Shown: positions 55,740 through 64,000 of the stretch, piece after piece
How positions within the stretch are numbered: position 1 is the first letter of the stretch
How the letters are laid out: every line of letters begins with the position of its first letter
Source of the DNA: Zizania palustris
Taxonomy: Eukaryota; Streptophyta; Magnoliopsida; Poales; Poaceae
Direction: 5' to 3'
Length of the DNA: 64,000 nucleotides
NCBI GenBank assembly: GCA_019279435.1
Contig: JAAALK010000079.1
Span: 110,544,664-110,608,663 of the forward strand
Position numbers and translations under genes: made by a program
The notes under the pieces: model-generated
Databases searched by the model: none
Seen by the model: only the letters and a program-made list of their open reading frames with translations
What the model was told of the DNA's origin: nothing

Positions 55740-56722
55740 TGATGGGTGCTGAATGAAGGGTGGCTCGATCTTTCGGTGAGATGAGGAGGAGATAACTTCG
55801 ATTGGAAGGAGATGATGTTGACGACCCGACTACAACCGTACGAGACGTTCGTGTTGCGCCTTAGCGATCGATACACCAACTCCAAGGGTTGTTGATCTTA
55901 TCGGTGATCAACCTTGTTCCTGCAAGCAATCGAAGAACGAGCAAGAACAAGATAAAGGAGCAACTACAATTGCTGGATATGAAAGACGCACAAAGGGTAA
56001 TTGGGGTTCTGAAACGTGAAACCGGCGATCTAACCGATCACGGGTTTACACGGACAAGTAGCATTGGCTAAACTTTTATCTAATCAAAACCCAAATTACA
56101 ACTGAAGTCTCTAGGGTTATTTATAGCCCTAGGGACGTTCCCAATGTTTGGAAAACTTATTACATATAGAAAGGACTAATTATTTCCAACACAGATTGAC
56201 TACAAAATGGAAATTCCGTGCTTAATTGGTTCGGCCTAAAAAAGGAACACGCATTGATTTGGTGATTGTGATCTCCTCCGATGGAATCTGGATATGTGGC
56301 TGGATCCGTTGGAAAGAGGACGTATCAAGCTTTCCAAAAAGTCCAAGATCATCCAAATCAGAGTTTCCATTTAAACGTTATGCACATTTGAATTCGGTGC
56401 TATCCCTGCGGTCCGAATCCAAGTCATCTTCTCAATCATGTAGAACTTTATTTCTATTTTCTCTTGGAACAAAAGTAATGTCCCAAACTTGTATATTATG
56501 TTTGGATGGCCTTGCCTTGGTCCCCAATCAACTTCCATGATGTTCCATGCCCTTGATTTTCTCACAACGCGTCCCTTAATCCATGTAATAATTTCTGTAA
56601 TTGAAAACAACAACTTATGCTGCAGCAACCTTTTCTCAAATATATAAAATGTAAATCGAATATAGAAAGCATGCACCTTTGCTTTTATTATATTTATATC
56701 CCAGCCGGTGATGTCCTCATCA
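55740..56722 (-). repeat. 3' LTR of the gag-only element
   Basis: This 983-bp LTR has TATAAATA on the minus strand near 56117-56124. A purine-rich AAGAAGGAGAGAA adjoins it at 56723-56735 (minus-strand polypurine tract). The last part of the gag ORF lies inside its U3. Confidence 0.92.
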
Positions 56723-58230
56723 TTCTCTCCTTCTTGGCAGCAAACCGTCCTCGATTTGTTCTTGTGTTCATCATCAATGCAACTCCTAGCAAAAGAACCA
56801 TTATTGTGCAGTATCTCTTGTTCTTTAAACATGTGGTGAATTGAAGAAAACCAACTCACCAAATCTTTTGCTTGAACAAATGACATTGAATCTGTACTTT
56901 TAGATATTGGAATAGGAATTGTGGCATTGCTAAGCAGCCCACAAGGCTCTCCTTCTTGAAAACAAACCTGTGTATTTAAATCAAAACAAGAGACTCTCGA
57001 GATAATATGATTAGTTAAAGCACCTTGGTCAAGACTATTATTTTCAGAATTTACATGCTGTTTCAAATCTGAACATATGTAAACTCTATGCACAAAGTAT
57101 ACTCCTTGATCATTGTATTTTCCAATTATATGAAAACTCATTTGATCAGGACATGGCAAATCAGGTCTAGTGAGTAATTTCTCATTTAAAGTACTAAGTT
57201 CACAAAGATCATCAAGTTCAATATAACCCCAAGTATTTAAAGAAGATAACAATTTTTGTTCTTCCTTTTCACTAGCAATGTGAACAACATGTATTTTGGT
57301 AACAAAGTCAACTTGTTCATTAACTAGTTGTGGCATGTATACAAGTGAAGTATTAACACACAACTCTTCTTTATTACAAGGAGTGTCAAGCAAATCATCT
57401 GGTAACAAAGCAATTTCAGCAAAAGAATCTACTAACGGTGGCTCTATAATATCATGAATAGTGGACAATTGTGTTTTATCAGGAGTACACTCACCTTGAT
57501 TAATTTCAGCACATAAATTACCTTGCAAAACATTTTCCGATGATGTAAGTGCATTTTTATTCTCCTTTTCCTGTTCAAGGTTAGTAGTACTAGCAAGCAA
57601 ACTGATTGGCGTGTCCTCTAAATCAATAGCAATCTGAATTTCAGCTCGACATGCAAGTTCAAACAATTGAGAGAGAGAATTATATGTTTCATGAAGAAGC
57701 ATTTCCTGAATTTCCTTGTTAAGCCCACGTAAAAACCTTTGTTCTATAGATTCTTCACATTCATCTATAGCACAACGCAATAAACAAGTATGCATATCAT
57801 GATAGTATGAGGCAACACTTCTGCTATCTTGTTTTAAACATTGTAGTTTCTTTAATAGAATATCGGCATAATATGGAGGAACAAAAGCTTCTCTCAAATA
57901 TTTCTTTAAGTCTTTCCAAGATTGAGGTATTTTATCATGTCTACAAAGATGTTTCCAATGATATGCAGCATCTTTAACTAACACTTTAGAGGCAGCCATA
58001 ACCTTTTCTCTTTCAGGCAAGTTATACTGTTTAAATTCATTATCTACAGCTAGCTCCCATTGAATATATGCATGAGGATCATAATTTCCTTCAAAATAAG
58101 GTATTGTACATTTGAACCTAGCTAGAAATTCATCACACACCTCATATTTATCGTGTTGATCCCTCATGTGTCGATGAAGATATTGATATTGAGCTTCACT
58201 ATATCCTAACTCCTTGTGTATCCCTGCCAT
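56371..58230 (-). CDS. Gag-like protein of the gag-only element
   Basis: About 620 residues, start chosen at 58230 (MAGIHKELGYSEAQYQ); an in-frame ATG also lies at 58257. Residues of about 45-210 look like a Gypsy capsid: CTIPYFEGNYDPHAYIQWEL, KDAAYHWKHLC, WKDLKKYLREAFVPPYYAD, SRSVASYYHDMHTCLLRC and IEQRFLRGLNKEIQEM. The arrangement resembles Reina/CRM-type chromovirus gag. No CCHC knuckle, protease or RT follows. The remaining 400 residues are acidic, with no family recognised, and several CxE/ELCVNTS segments. The last about 117 codons are in the 3' LTR. The ORF is uninterrupted, unusual for this window. Role inferred: particle protein that packages its own RNA. Confidence 0.85.
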   Translation of the reverse strand: MAGIHKELGYSEAQYQYLHRHMRDQHDKYEVCDEFLARFKCTIPYFEGNYDPHAYIQWELAVDNEFKQYNLPEREKVMAASKVLVKDAAYHWKHLCRHDKIPQSWKDLKKYLREAFVPPYYADILLKKLQCLKQDSRSVASYYHDMHTCLLRCAIDECEESIEQRFLRGLNKEIQEMLLHETYNSLSQLFELACRAEIQIAIDLEDTPISLLASTTNLEQEKENKNALTSSENVLQGNLCAEINQGECTPDKTQLSTIHDIIEPPLVDSFAEIALLPDDLLDTPCNKEELCVNTSLVYMPQLVNEQVDFVTKIHVVHIASEKEEQKLLSSLNTWGYIELDDLCELSTLNEKLLTRPDLPCPDQMSFHIIGKYNDQGVYFVHRVYICSDLKQHVNSENNSLDQGALTNHIISRVSCFDLNTQVCFQEGEPCGLLSNATIPIPISKSTDSMSFVQAKDLVSWFSSIHHMFKEQEILHNNGSFARSCIDDEHKNKSRTVCCQEGENDEDITGWDINIIKAKVHAFYIRFTFYIFEKRLLQHKLLFSITEIITWIKGRVVRKSRAWNIMEVDWGPRQGHPNIIYKFGTLLLFQEKIEIKFYMIEKMTWIRTAGIAPNSNVHNV

Positions 58231-58257
58231 GATCAGTAGTAGACAAAAAACATACAA

Positions 58258-59225
58258 ATAATATATATGCTCCTATTAACTACAATGTTGTGGAGGCACA
58301 AAAATCACACTCGCTCAATCCTGTATCAAGCTCTTACAAGTTCTTACCAATGCAAGCAGGAGGTGTTGTACACCGACTTAACCACAAACAACATGGAGAT
58401 TAGATGTATCGATGCCTTGGCAAACACTTGGTTGTACAAGCTGTAGTCAAATCTGTGGAGCTCTAGGTAGGCTGAAATATGTAGCAAGGAAAACTAGAAC
58501 AACATTAGCATAAGAAAATTGAGTAATTGTTCAATGTCGGTATTGTGCTGATCCTAGGATTGAACGTACTAGAGACGTGAGCCTAGACACAAACGATACC
58601 ACCAAACCGACAAAGGTAGAACTAGCTTTCCTCCTATTTTGTCACAAGTTTTATTTCTTCACTTTTTTTTTCTCTTTTCTCTTTTTTTTTGGTGCAACTC
58701 TTTTTTTTTCTTTTTTTTGAGCACCTTTCTTCCTTTTTTCCTTTTTTTCTCTCCTTTTTTAAAGAACAGCAAAGGACAATGTGACTCTTAGTATAGGACT
58801 CCCGAACCTTGTACGTTCCAAAACAGAAAGCAAACGACCGAATATGAAGATGACTCTAAAAGGAAAAATAAAGATCTGGTTGTAAGATTTCCAAAATATA
58901 TCAAAACTCTCCAATCCGAGTAGGCAGGTGCGATATATGATAGTTTTAGTAACGCCTGCACAGCCTGCCCGAATTATTCTCCAATAACAAACCGACTAAA
59001 CAGACCAAGACACGGTGGTAAAAATGTGACAAGAACTCGAAACTCTAAACGAACTAAACGCTAAGACCAGCAACTTCACACGACGATGCAACCAAAAACT
59101 CAAAAAGCTGATACTAAGCAGAACTAGTAATAGGCTCAAAGAGGCTTGGATCTCGGGTAATTTTTTTTTGTGGCTTTTTCTGGACTGTAGGAAAAAAATG
59201 AAATAAAAACTCACCGATCAACGAA
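58258..59225 (-). other. 5' leader of the gag-only element
   Basis: About 970 bases lie between PBS and gag with no assignable ORF. On the minus strand 58655-58765 is an almost pure A/G tract. The role could be a packaging signal or a spliced leader, but neither is shown. Confidence 0.6.
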
Positions 59226-59238
59226 AGCTCTGATACCA
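59226..59238 (-). other. Primer binding site of the gag-only element
   Basis: On the minus strand, TGGTATCAGAGCT lies two bases from the LTR end; iMet type. Confidence 0.9.
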
Positions 59239-59240
59239 CT

Positions 59241-60223
59241 TGATGCGTGTTGAATGAAGGGTGGCCCGATCTTTCGGTGAGATGAGGAGGAGATAACTTC
59301 GATTGGAAGGAGACGACGTTGACGACCCGACTACAACCGTACGAGACGTTCGTGTTGCGCCTTAGCGATCGATACACTACCTCCAAGGGTTGTTGATCTT
59401 ATCGGTGATCAACCTTGTTACTGCAAGCAATCGAATAACGAGCAAGAACAAGATAAAGGAGCAACTACAATTGCTTGATATGAAAGACGCACAAAGGGTA
59501 ATTGGGGTTCTAAAACGTGAAACCGGCGATCTAACCGATCACGGGTTTACACGGACAAGTAGCATTGTCTAAACTTTTATCTAATCAAAACCCGAATTAC
59601 AACTGAAGTCTCTAGGGTTATTTATAGCCCTAGGGACGTTCCCAATGTTTGGAAAACTTATTACATACAGAAAGGACTAATTATTTCCAAAACAGATTGA
59701 CTACAAAATGGAAATTCCGTGCTTAATTGGTTTGGCCTAAAAAAGGAACACGCATTAATTTGGTGATTGCGATCTCCTCCGATGGAATCTGGATATGTGG
59801 CTAGATCCGTTGGAAAGAGGACGTATAAAGCTTTCCAAAAAGTCCAAGATCATCCAAATTGGAGTTTCCATTTAAACGTTATGCACATTTGAATTCGGTG
59901 CTATCCCTGCGGTCCGAATCCAAGTCACCTTCTCAATCATGTAGAACTTTATTTCTATTTTCTCTTGGAACAAAAGTAATGTCCCAAACTTGTATATTAT
60001 GTTTGGATGGCCTTGCCTTGGTCCCCAATCAACTTCCATGATGTTCCATGCCCTTGATTTTCTCACAACGCGTCCCTTAATCCATGTAATAATTTCTGTA
60101 AATGAAAACAACAACTTATGGTGCAGCAACCTTTTCTCAAATATATAAAATGTAAATTGAATATAGAAAGCATGCACCTTTGCTTTTATTATATTTATAT
60201 CCCAGCCGGTGATGTCCTCATCA
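59241..60223 (-). repeat. 5' LTR of the gag-only element
   Basis: This 983-bp LTR is collinear with 55740-56722 without indels by eye. Its U3 keeps the gag C-terminal reading frame open (59872-60221). Confidence 0.92.
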
Positions 60224-60228
60224 ATAAG

Positions 60229-60509
60229 AAAGGACAATTAGAACAAGCATCTAAATACAGAGGTCTAGACTCCACCATAGTGAGCTCCCTTTGTGCAATC
60301 TAAAACTTATCAATAGTTTGAGCATGCACAGAACATAGCTCGACAAGCTCACCCATGACAACAAAGCAGGACTCACAGTCATCATCATCTAACTTAGACT
60401 TAAGCATGGCATAATCAGTAGAGATAAATTCATTTCTATGTATAAGTTCTTTCAAATCACGAGCAACCTTCACAAGCAACCTATCCTAACTAATGAAAGC
60501 ATCACTAAG
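60229..60509 (-). pseudogene. S-minus Sirevirus: gag coiled-coil segment
   Basis: It is homologous to SIRE1 2450-2730. On the minus strand it encodes a coiled-coil segment with YAMLKSKLD, DCESCFVVMGELVELC and AHAQTI-like text, with stops. It continues S-minus past the gag-only insertion. It ends at the G3-family LTR; the S-minus 5' LTR and gag N-terminus are not in the window. Confidence 0.82.
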
Positions 60510-60952
60510 TGTTGACATAGAAATGTGCCCTCGCACTTGGGTCAGTTCGATGATCCAAAAGCGTGCGGATACTTAGGGACAAGCCTAAGCATATCACAAC
60601 ACCAACATCACGTTCTGAATACCCTTAGTCGTGGTAAGGGGGTGGAGTCGCCAGGTAATCAGATCACATGGAAATAATCCAATTAGCCGAAGAAATGTAT
60701 TAAACAGAACAAGTCAGAAACTAGATGGAGCCTGACTGATTTGAAGTATGGTGCGAAGGGTGTCATCGAAGAGTACCTTTGACGTCTTCTGCGATGTGTC
60801 CCATCGAAGGGTGCCTTCGGCATTCAGACTGATCTGGCCGGAGATAAACTCCGAACCGATCTAGACATGACAATCAACTCCGAACAGTGCGGTTTGGCTG
60901 AGGAGCCATGCTGAATAGCGTGGGCCTCATGGCTCCAGATGTGATGAGTCAT
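60510..60952 (-). repeat. G3-family LTR, truncated on the right
   Basis: It starts TGTTGACATAG and aligns with 25360 onward (CCAAAAGC.TG.GGAT, ACC.TTAG.CGTG.TAAG) and with 52131 onward. Similarity is lost at about 60952, where another LTR-like sequence starts TGTCAACG. Confidence 0.75.
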
Positions 60953-61232
60953 TGTCAACGATAGTCAAAGAGGATAGAAGAAGAAGAGATCTGCTGTTTC
61001 ATGGGCCGCGCGTGACTCAGGTACACGAGCAGCGAGCGACTGTCGGGCAGAGGAGGCTGCGAAGTCAGGATGGCCCAATCCGGGTACATGGGCCAGAAGT
61101 AGTAGAAGACCCACTGGGCTGTTGACCAGGGTTGACTCAGGTACACGGGCGGTGAGTGATTGCCGGGCTGAGAGAGCTGTGGAATCGGGCCGGCCCAATC
61201 CGGGTACCTGGTGCAAGGTCGGTGGAGGCTTT

Positions 61233-61255
61233 GTCAGTTTCGGCGCAAAACTGAC
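61233..61255 (+). other. LTR hairpin, copy 4 (divergent LTR)
   Basis: GTCAG/CTGAC stem (extendable) with loop TTTCGGCGCAAAA. The stem differs on both arms from the SIRE1 copy but still pairs. Confidence 0.6.
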
Positions 61256-61462
61256 AACCGTTGATCTTGTATCCGACTGTCCAGAAAAGAAGCCGTAGTC
61301 GCTACGAAAACTTAGCTTCCGGATAAGTCATCTATATCTCTAGGCCCACAGTCAGTCAGTCGTGTCTGTAAAAATACCTAAGGGCAGTAGAGTCTTTTCC
61401 TTTATTCCTGCGTCTGTAAAAACCCTAAGGGGCTGGTGGAATATTCCAAGTGTTGGGCAGCC

Positions 61463-61470
61463 TATAAATA
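61463..61470 (+). promoter_or_regulatory. TATA box of the divergent LTR
   Basis: TATAAATA is in the context GCAGCCTATAAATAGGACC. Confidence 0.65.
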
Positions 61471-62083
61471 GGACCCCAATCCCTAGGGTTATGTCACCCT
61501 TTTGCTGAAATCATTTCCTACTCTATTGGGTCATTTTTGTCTGTCTCTCTCTTGCTGTTCTTTCCATTACTGCATCTTTGCTGTTCTTCATGTTGCTGTG
61601 AATCTTTATTCCCTGTTGATTTTATTCGAAGTGCAGTGTTTGTTTTGTGGAGTTAACACTTCGGACTACGTGCACAACTTGGTTTTATTCGGGAACAGAA
61701 GCTTCTCTGGTGCATCGTTTGTGTTCTTCCGTGAGTACTAGTTCTAGCGCACTGTAGCAAGAAGTAGTACTACACTGTAGCAACAATACACTAGTACTCT
61801 AGCCTTGCTTTTCTGCGCAGCTTTTTGATCGAAGTTGACAGGGCTGAGTACCTTTTCTGACTGTTTTCTGGCGAAGCAACCCTCTCTGTTCAAAGCCCCT
61901 CAGCTCCGTGAGGCAGGCTTTGATCTGATATACTCGAAGGCTTCGTTTGACCTTCGAACTTCATTTTGTGTCCTGAGTTGCTAGCTTCGAAGTACTTTTT
62001 GAGCTGTCAGCGTCTCATACTTCGAATGTCTGTGCGAAGGTACTCCGACTCGAGCTCTTCGAAGTCCATACTTCGACAGGTTT

Positions 62084-64000
62084 TGTAACACCCCAAATTT
62101 TCACAACAATAAAAATATTATAAAATTCAAATTCTTGGAATATATATTTCTGAAAATACTTTTAATACTCTTTTATACCCTTTTGAACTACAACATGGAG
62201 TAGATGACCAAACCAGGACCTGGAAATTTTTGTATAAACTCCCAAAGCCAAGAAATATTTTTGAGGATTTTTATAAATTTTTATCAACCTTGGAAGTAGC
62301 CCTAATATTTTAATCTAATTCCTGGAATTATTTTTATTCAGAAATGTATTAAAACAGTAATGGGCTCCCCTCCCTCCATTCTCTCTCTCCCGGCCGGCCC
62401 AGCCCACTCCACCCGCGCGCTCGTACTGACAACCGGACCCCACCTGTCAGCGACCCCTCCCCTCTTCGCGCCGCGCGCGCCCGACGCCTCGACCCCGCCT
62501 GTCAGTCCCCTCTCTCGCGCGCTCGCGCCCGCTGGCCAGTAGGCCCCACCTGTCAGCTTCGCCTTCAACCTCGCGTCGTCGCCCCCAAACTTCGCCGGCC
62601 ACCTTTACTCCCTCGGATCCGCTCGTCGCCGGTCCCCTCCTCTTCATTATTCGCCAGCATTAAAACCCCCGGATCACGTCGCCCGTTTTCCCTTTAATCC
62701 CACGCGTAATCCCCCCGCTATCGCCCGCTTGCAGAGAAACCGCTCGCCGGCGTTAACTCACTGCCCTCCCCCGATGGCGCCCTCCCTGTCCCCGCCGGCA
62801 CTCCTATTTAAACCGTTGCCCTCCACCGCGTTCGATTCACGCATCCATTCGCACTTAGACCAAGCAGAGCGCCCGCACGTCGCCTGTTAGCGCCATCCCC
62901 CTGTTTCGTCTCCGGCCACCGCTCGCCGTCGCCTCGGACCACCTCCGCTCGTGCCTCCGCCACCAACGTGACCGCAAGGACGACCCCTACCCCGGCCACG
63001 CCTTCGTTGGTCAAGGAGATCGCCGGAACACCATCGCCGACGAGGAGCCCGAACCACTCCGCCGTCTACCCTCGCCGCCGACCGCGCTCCGTCGACCCCT
63101 CACCACGCCTAAGGTACCATCGCGACCGCCGTAGTGCCCTCTTTCCATTTTCAGGCTTAGCTAGGGCCGCCGTCGCTCGCCGTGGCCGCTGGCCCGCTCG
63201 CCGTCGTCGGAGAAGACGACCGGCACGGGTCGAGTACCCGTGCCGTGTCGGATCTGATCCCGACCGTGCGATCACGATCGGGCGACGCATGTGAGCCCAC
63301 GTACGCGATCTAATCCGCACCGTCGGATCTGGTCAAAGTGTTACATTTTAATCTTGCGCGTCCATTTCCATTTAAAACCCGCGTTCAATCTCGTGCGTCC
63401 ACGTAGCACCCCTTCGAACGTTTTAATCCTGGCCGTTCGTGGTCACTTACGCGCCCCGCCTCGCCCTCGCGCGTCGGATCTGGATCCGACGGTCCAGATC
63501 GACCCGGCGCACGCGCACAGTGCGCGGGTTCACCGTGAGCCTGGCTCACCGTGGACCCGAGGGATTTAAAATTTGAAAATAAATTCCAGAAAAGGTTTAA
63601 AACTTGTAAAATTCATATCTGGCGCATTTGAACTCTAAAAATGGCCATTCCAATTTTAGAAAATTCATAATATTATTCTCTACATGTTTATACAATAAAA
63701 ACAGTAGGTTTACATTAGACATTTCATGTTTATTTAAATGAATGTTTAAATACCCTTAGGTTAAAAATGTAAAATTTAATTATTTAAATTCCAGTAAAAT
63801 TTATATTTATTTATTTCTTGATGATATGAACAGATCACTAAGTTTTCTATGAAGCTTTCATTTTTAGAGAACTTAAAAATGAGAATAACCCCTTTTAAAA
63901 CCCCTTTCTAAAAAGGACTACTTTTTTAAATTCCTTTAAAATTTATTTATAAAATAAACCACAGAACCTTAACCATTGAAATTATTTTATTTATAATCAA
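62084..64000 (+). repeat. Third Tekay-type LTR (partial, runs off the window)
   Basis: It starts TGTAACACCCC on the plus strand, opposite in orientation to the other Tekay copies. A GC-rich block (62390-63540) with CCCCACCTGTCAG words is followed by TATTTAAA (62805-62812), the LTR palindrome at 63535 and an AT-rich tail that matches the reverse complement of 11790-11900 (AAAATTCATA, CCATTCCAATTTT). The GC-rich block with open frames could be mistaken for a grass gene start, but its position matches the LTR. Only the first 1917 bp are visible. Confidence 0.82.
63535..63549. other. LTR palindrome GTGAGCCTGGCTCAC, copy 4
   Basis: Perfect 7-base arms with a single central T. Flanking CACC/GGTG words extend the symmetry. 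Confidence 0.75.

Larger units (their letters stand above)
55740..60223 (-). mobile_element. Gag-only LTR retrotransposon (TR-GAG type)
   Basis: A 4484-bp element has two 983-bp LTRs (TGATG...CATCA), target duplication ATAAG (55735-55739 and 60224-60228), an iMet-type PBS at the right LTR, a purine tract at the left LTR and one long gag-like ORF without pol. By eye the LTRs differ at about 30 positions (about 3%), roughly 1.2 million years at 1.3e-8. It split S-minus gag: the flanks join to a continuous gag segment. Being non-autonomous, it must borrow RT and integrase from a partner Gypsy. Confidence 0.92.
60953..62083 (+). repeat. Divergent Sirevirus-like LTR (5' part)
   Basis: It is a candidate LTR beginning TGTCAACGATAG, with a 74-bp repeat pair (61014-61087 and 61134-61207), the conserved hairpin, CCCTAAGGGGCTGG, TATAAATA (61463-61470) and a CGAAG-rich tail. 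The order hairpin, CCCTA-GGGG, TATA, GGTTATGTCACC parallels SIRE1. It is cut at 62083 by a Tekay LTR. Family assignment is by motif order only. Confidence 0.6.

Noticed and set aside
62360..63569. GC-rich block resembling a grass gene 5' end
   Set aside because: Its position after TGTAACACCCC and before the conserved palindrome and AT-rich tail matches a Tekay LTR; the frames are low complexity.

Overview
The window looks like intergenic heterochromatin of a grass (Poaceae) genome. It consists almost wholly of LTR retrotransposons inserted into one another. No host gene, tRNA gene, rRNA or CRISPR array can be supported. The grass assignment rests on the families: Sirevirus-type Copia with LTRs over 2 kb, a Tekay-type chromovirus with about 3.3 kb LTRs starting TGTAACACC, Tat-type Gypsy with an antisense extra gene, and GC-rich LTRs carrying CCACCTGTCAG words. 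The species cannot be named from the sequence alone.

Layout as a stack of insertions. The oldest layer is a minus-strand Sirevirus ('S-minus') that survives in three pieces: RNase H to pre-integrase at 26403-28411, protease to gag at 54898-55734, and gag at 60229-60509. Into it went: (a) a minus-strand Gypsy 'G3' (22414-26402, running off the left edge). G3 itself received Sirevirus 'SIRE1' (1-22413), whose 3' LTR received the complete Tekay chromovirus (10152-22381, TSD CACCC). (b) A plus-strand Sirevirus 'SIRE2' (28412-54684), whose 5' LTR holds a Tekay solo LTR (29657-33046). Its body holds Tat element 'B' (35671-52130), which holds the younger Tat element 'A' (39842-51293, TSD GTAAG). (c) A gag-only element (TR-GAG, 55740-60223, TSD ATAAG). 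The right end (60510-64000) has a truncated G3-family LTR, a divergent Sirevirus-like LTR and part of a third Tekay LTR.

Coding state. Almost every polyprotein is broken by stops, frameshifts and deletions. Many stops look like C-to-T changes (CAG, CGA or TGG turned into TAG or TGA), as expected in methylated, silenced DNA. Three of the four complete integrase regions have lost the catalytic glutamate. The youngest insertion (A, about five LTR substitutions by eye) is already defective and was perhaps mobilised in trans. The gag-only element has the one long intact ORF.

Points beyond routine annotation: a five-exon antisense gene with GT-AG introns inside Tat A; an extra ORF upstream of gag in the Tekay element; an LTR hairpin in the Sireviruses and an LTR palindrome in the Tekay copies, both with compensatory stem changes; a near spacer-free inverted repeat of LTR tails at 54470-54897; and a gag ORF that reads more than 100 codons into the LTR.
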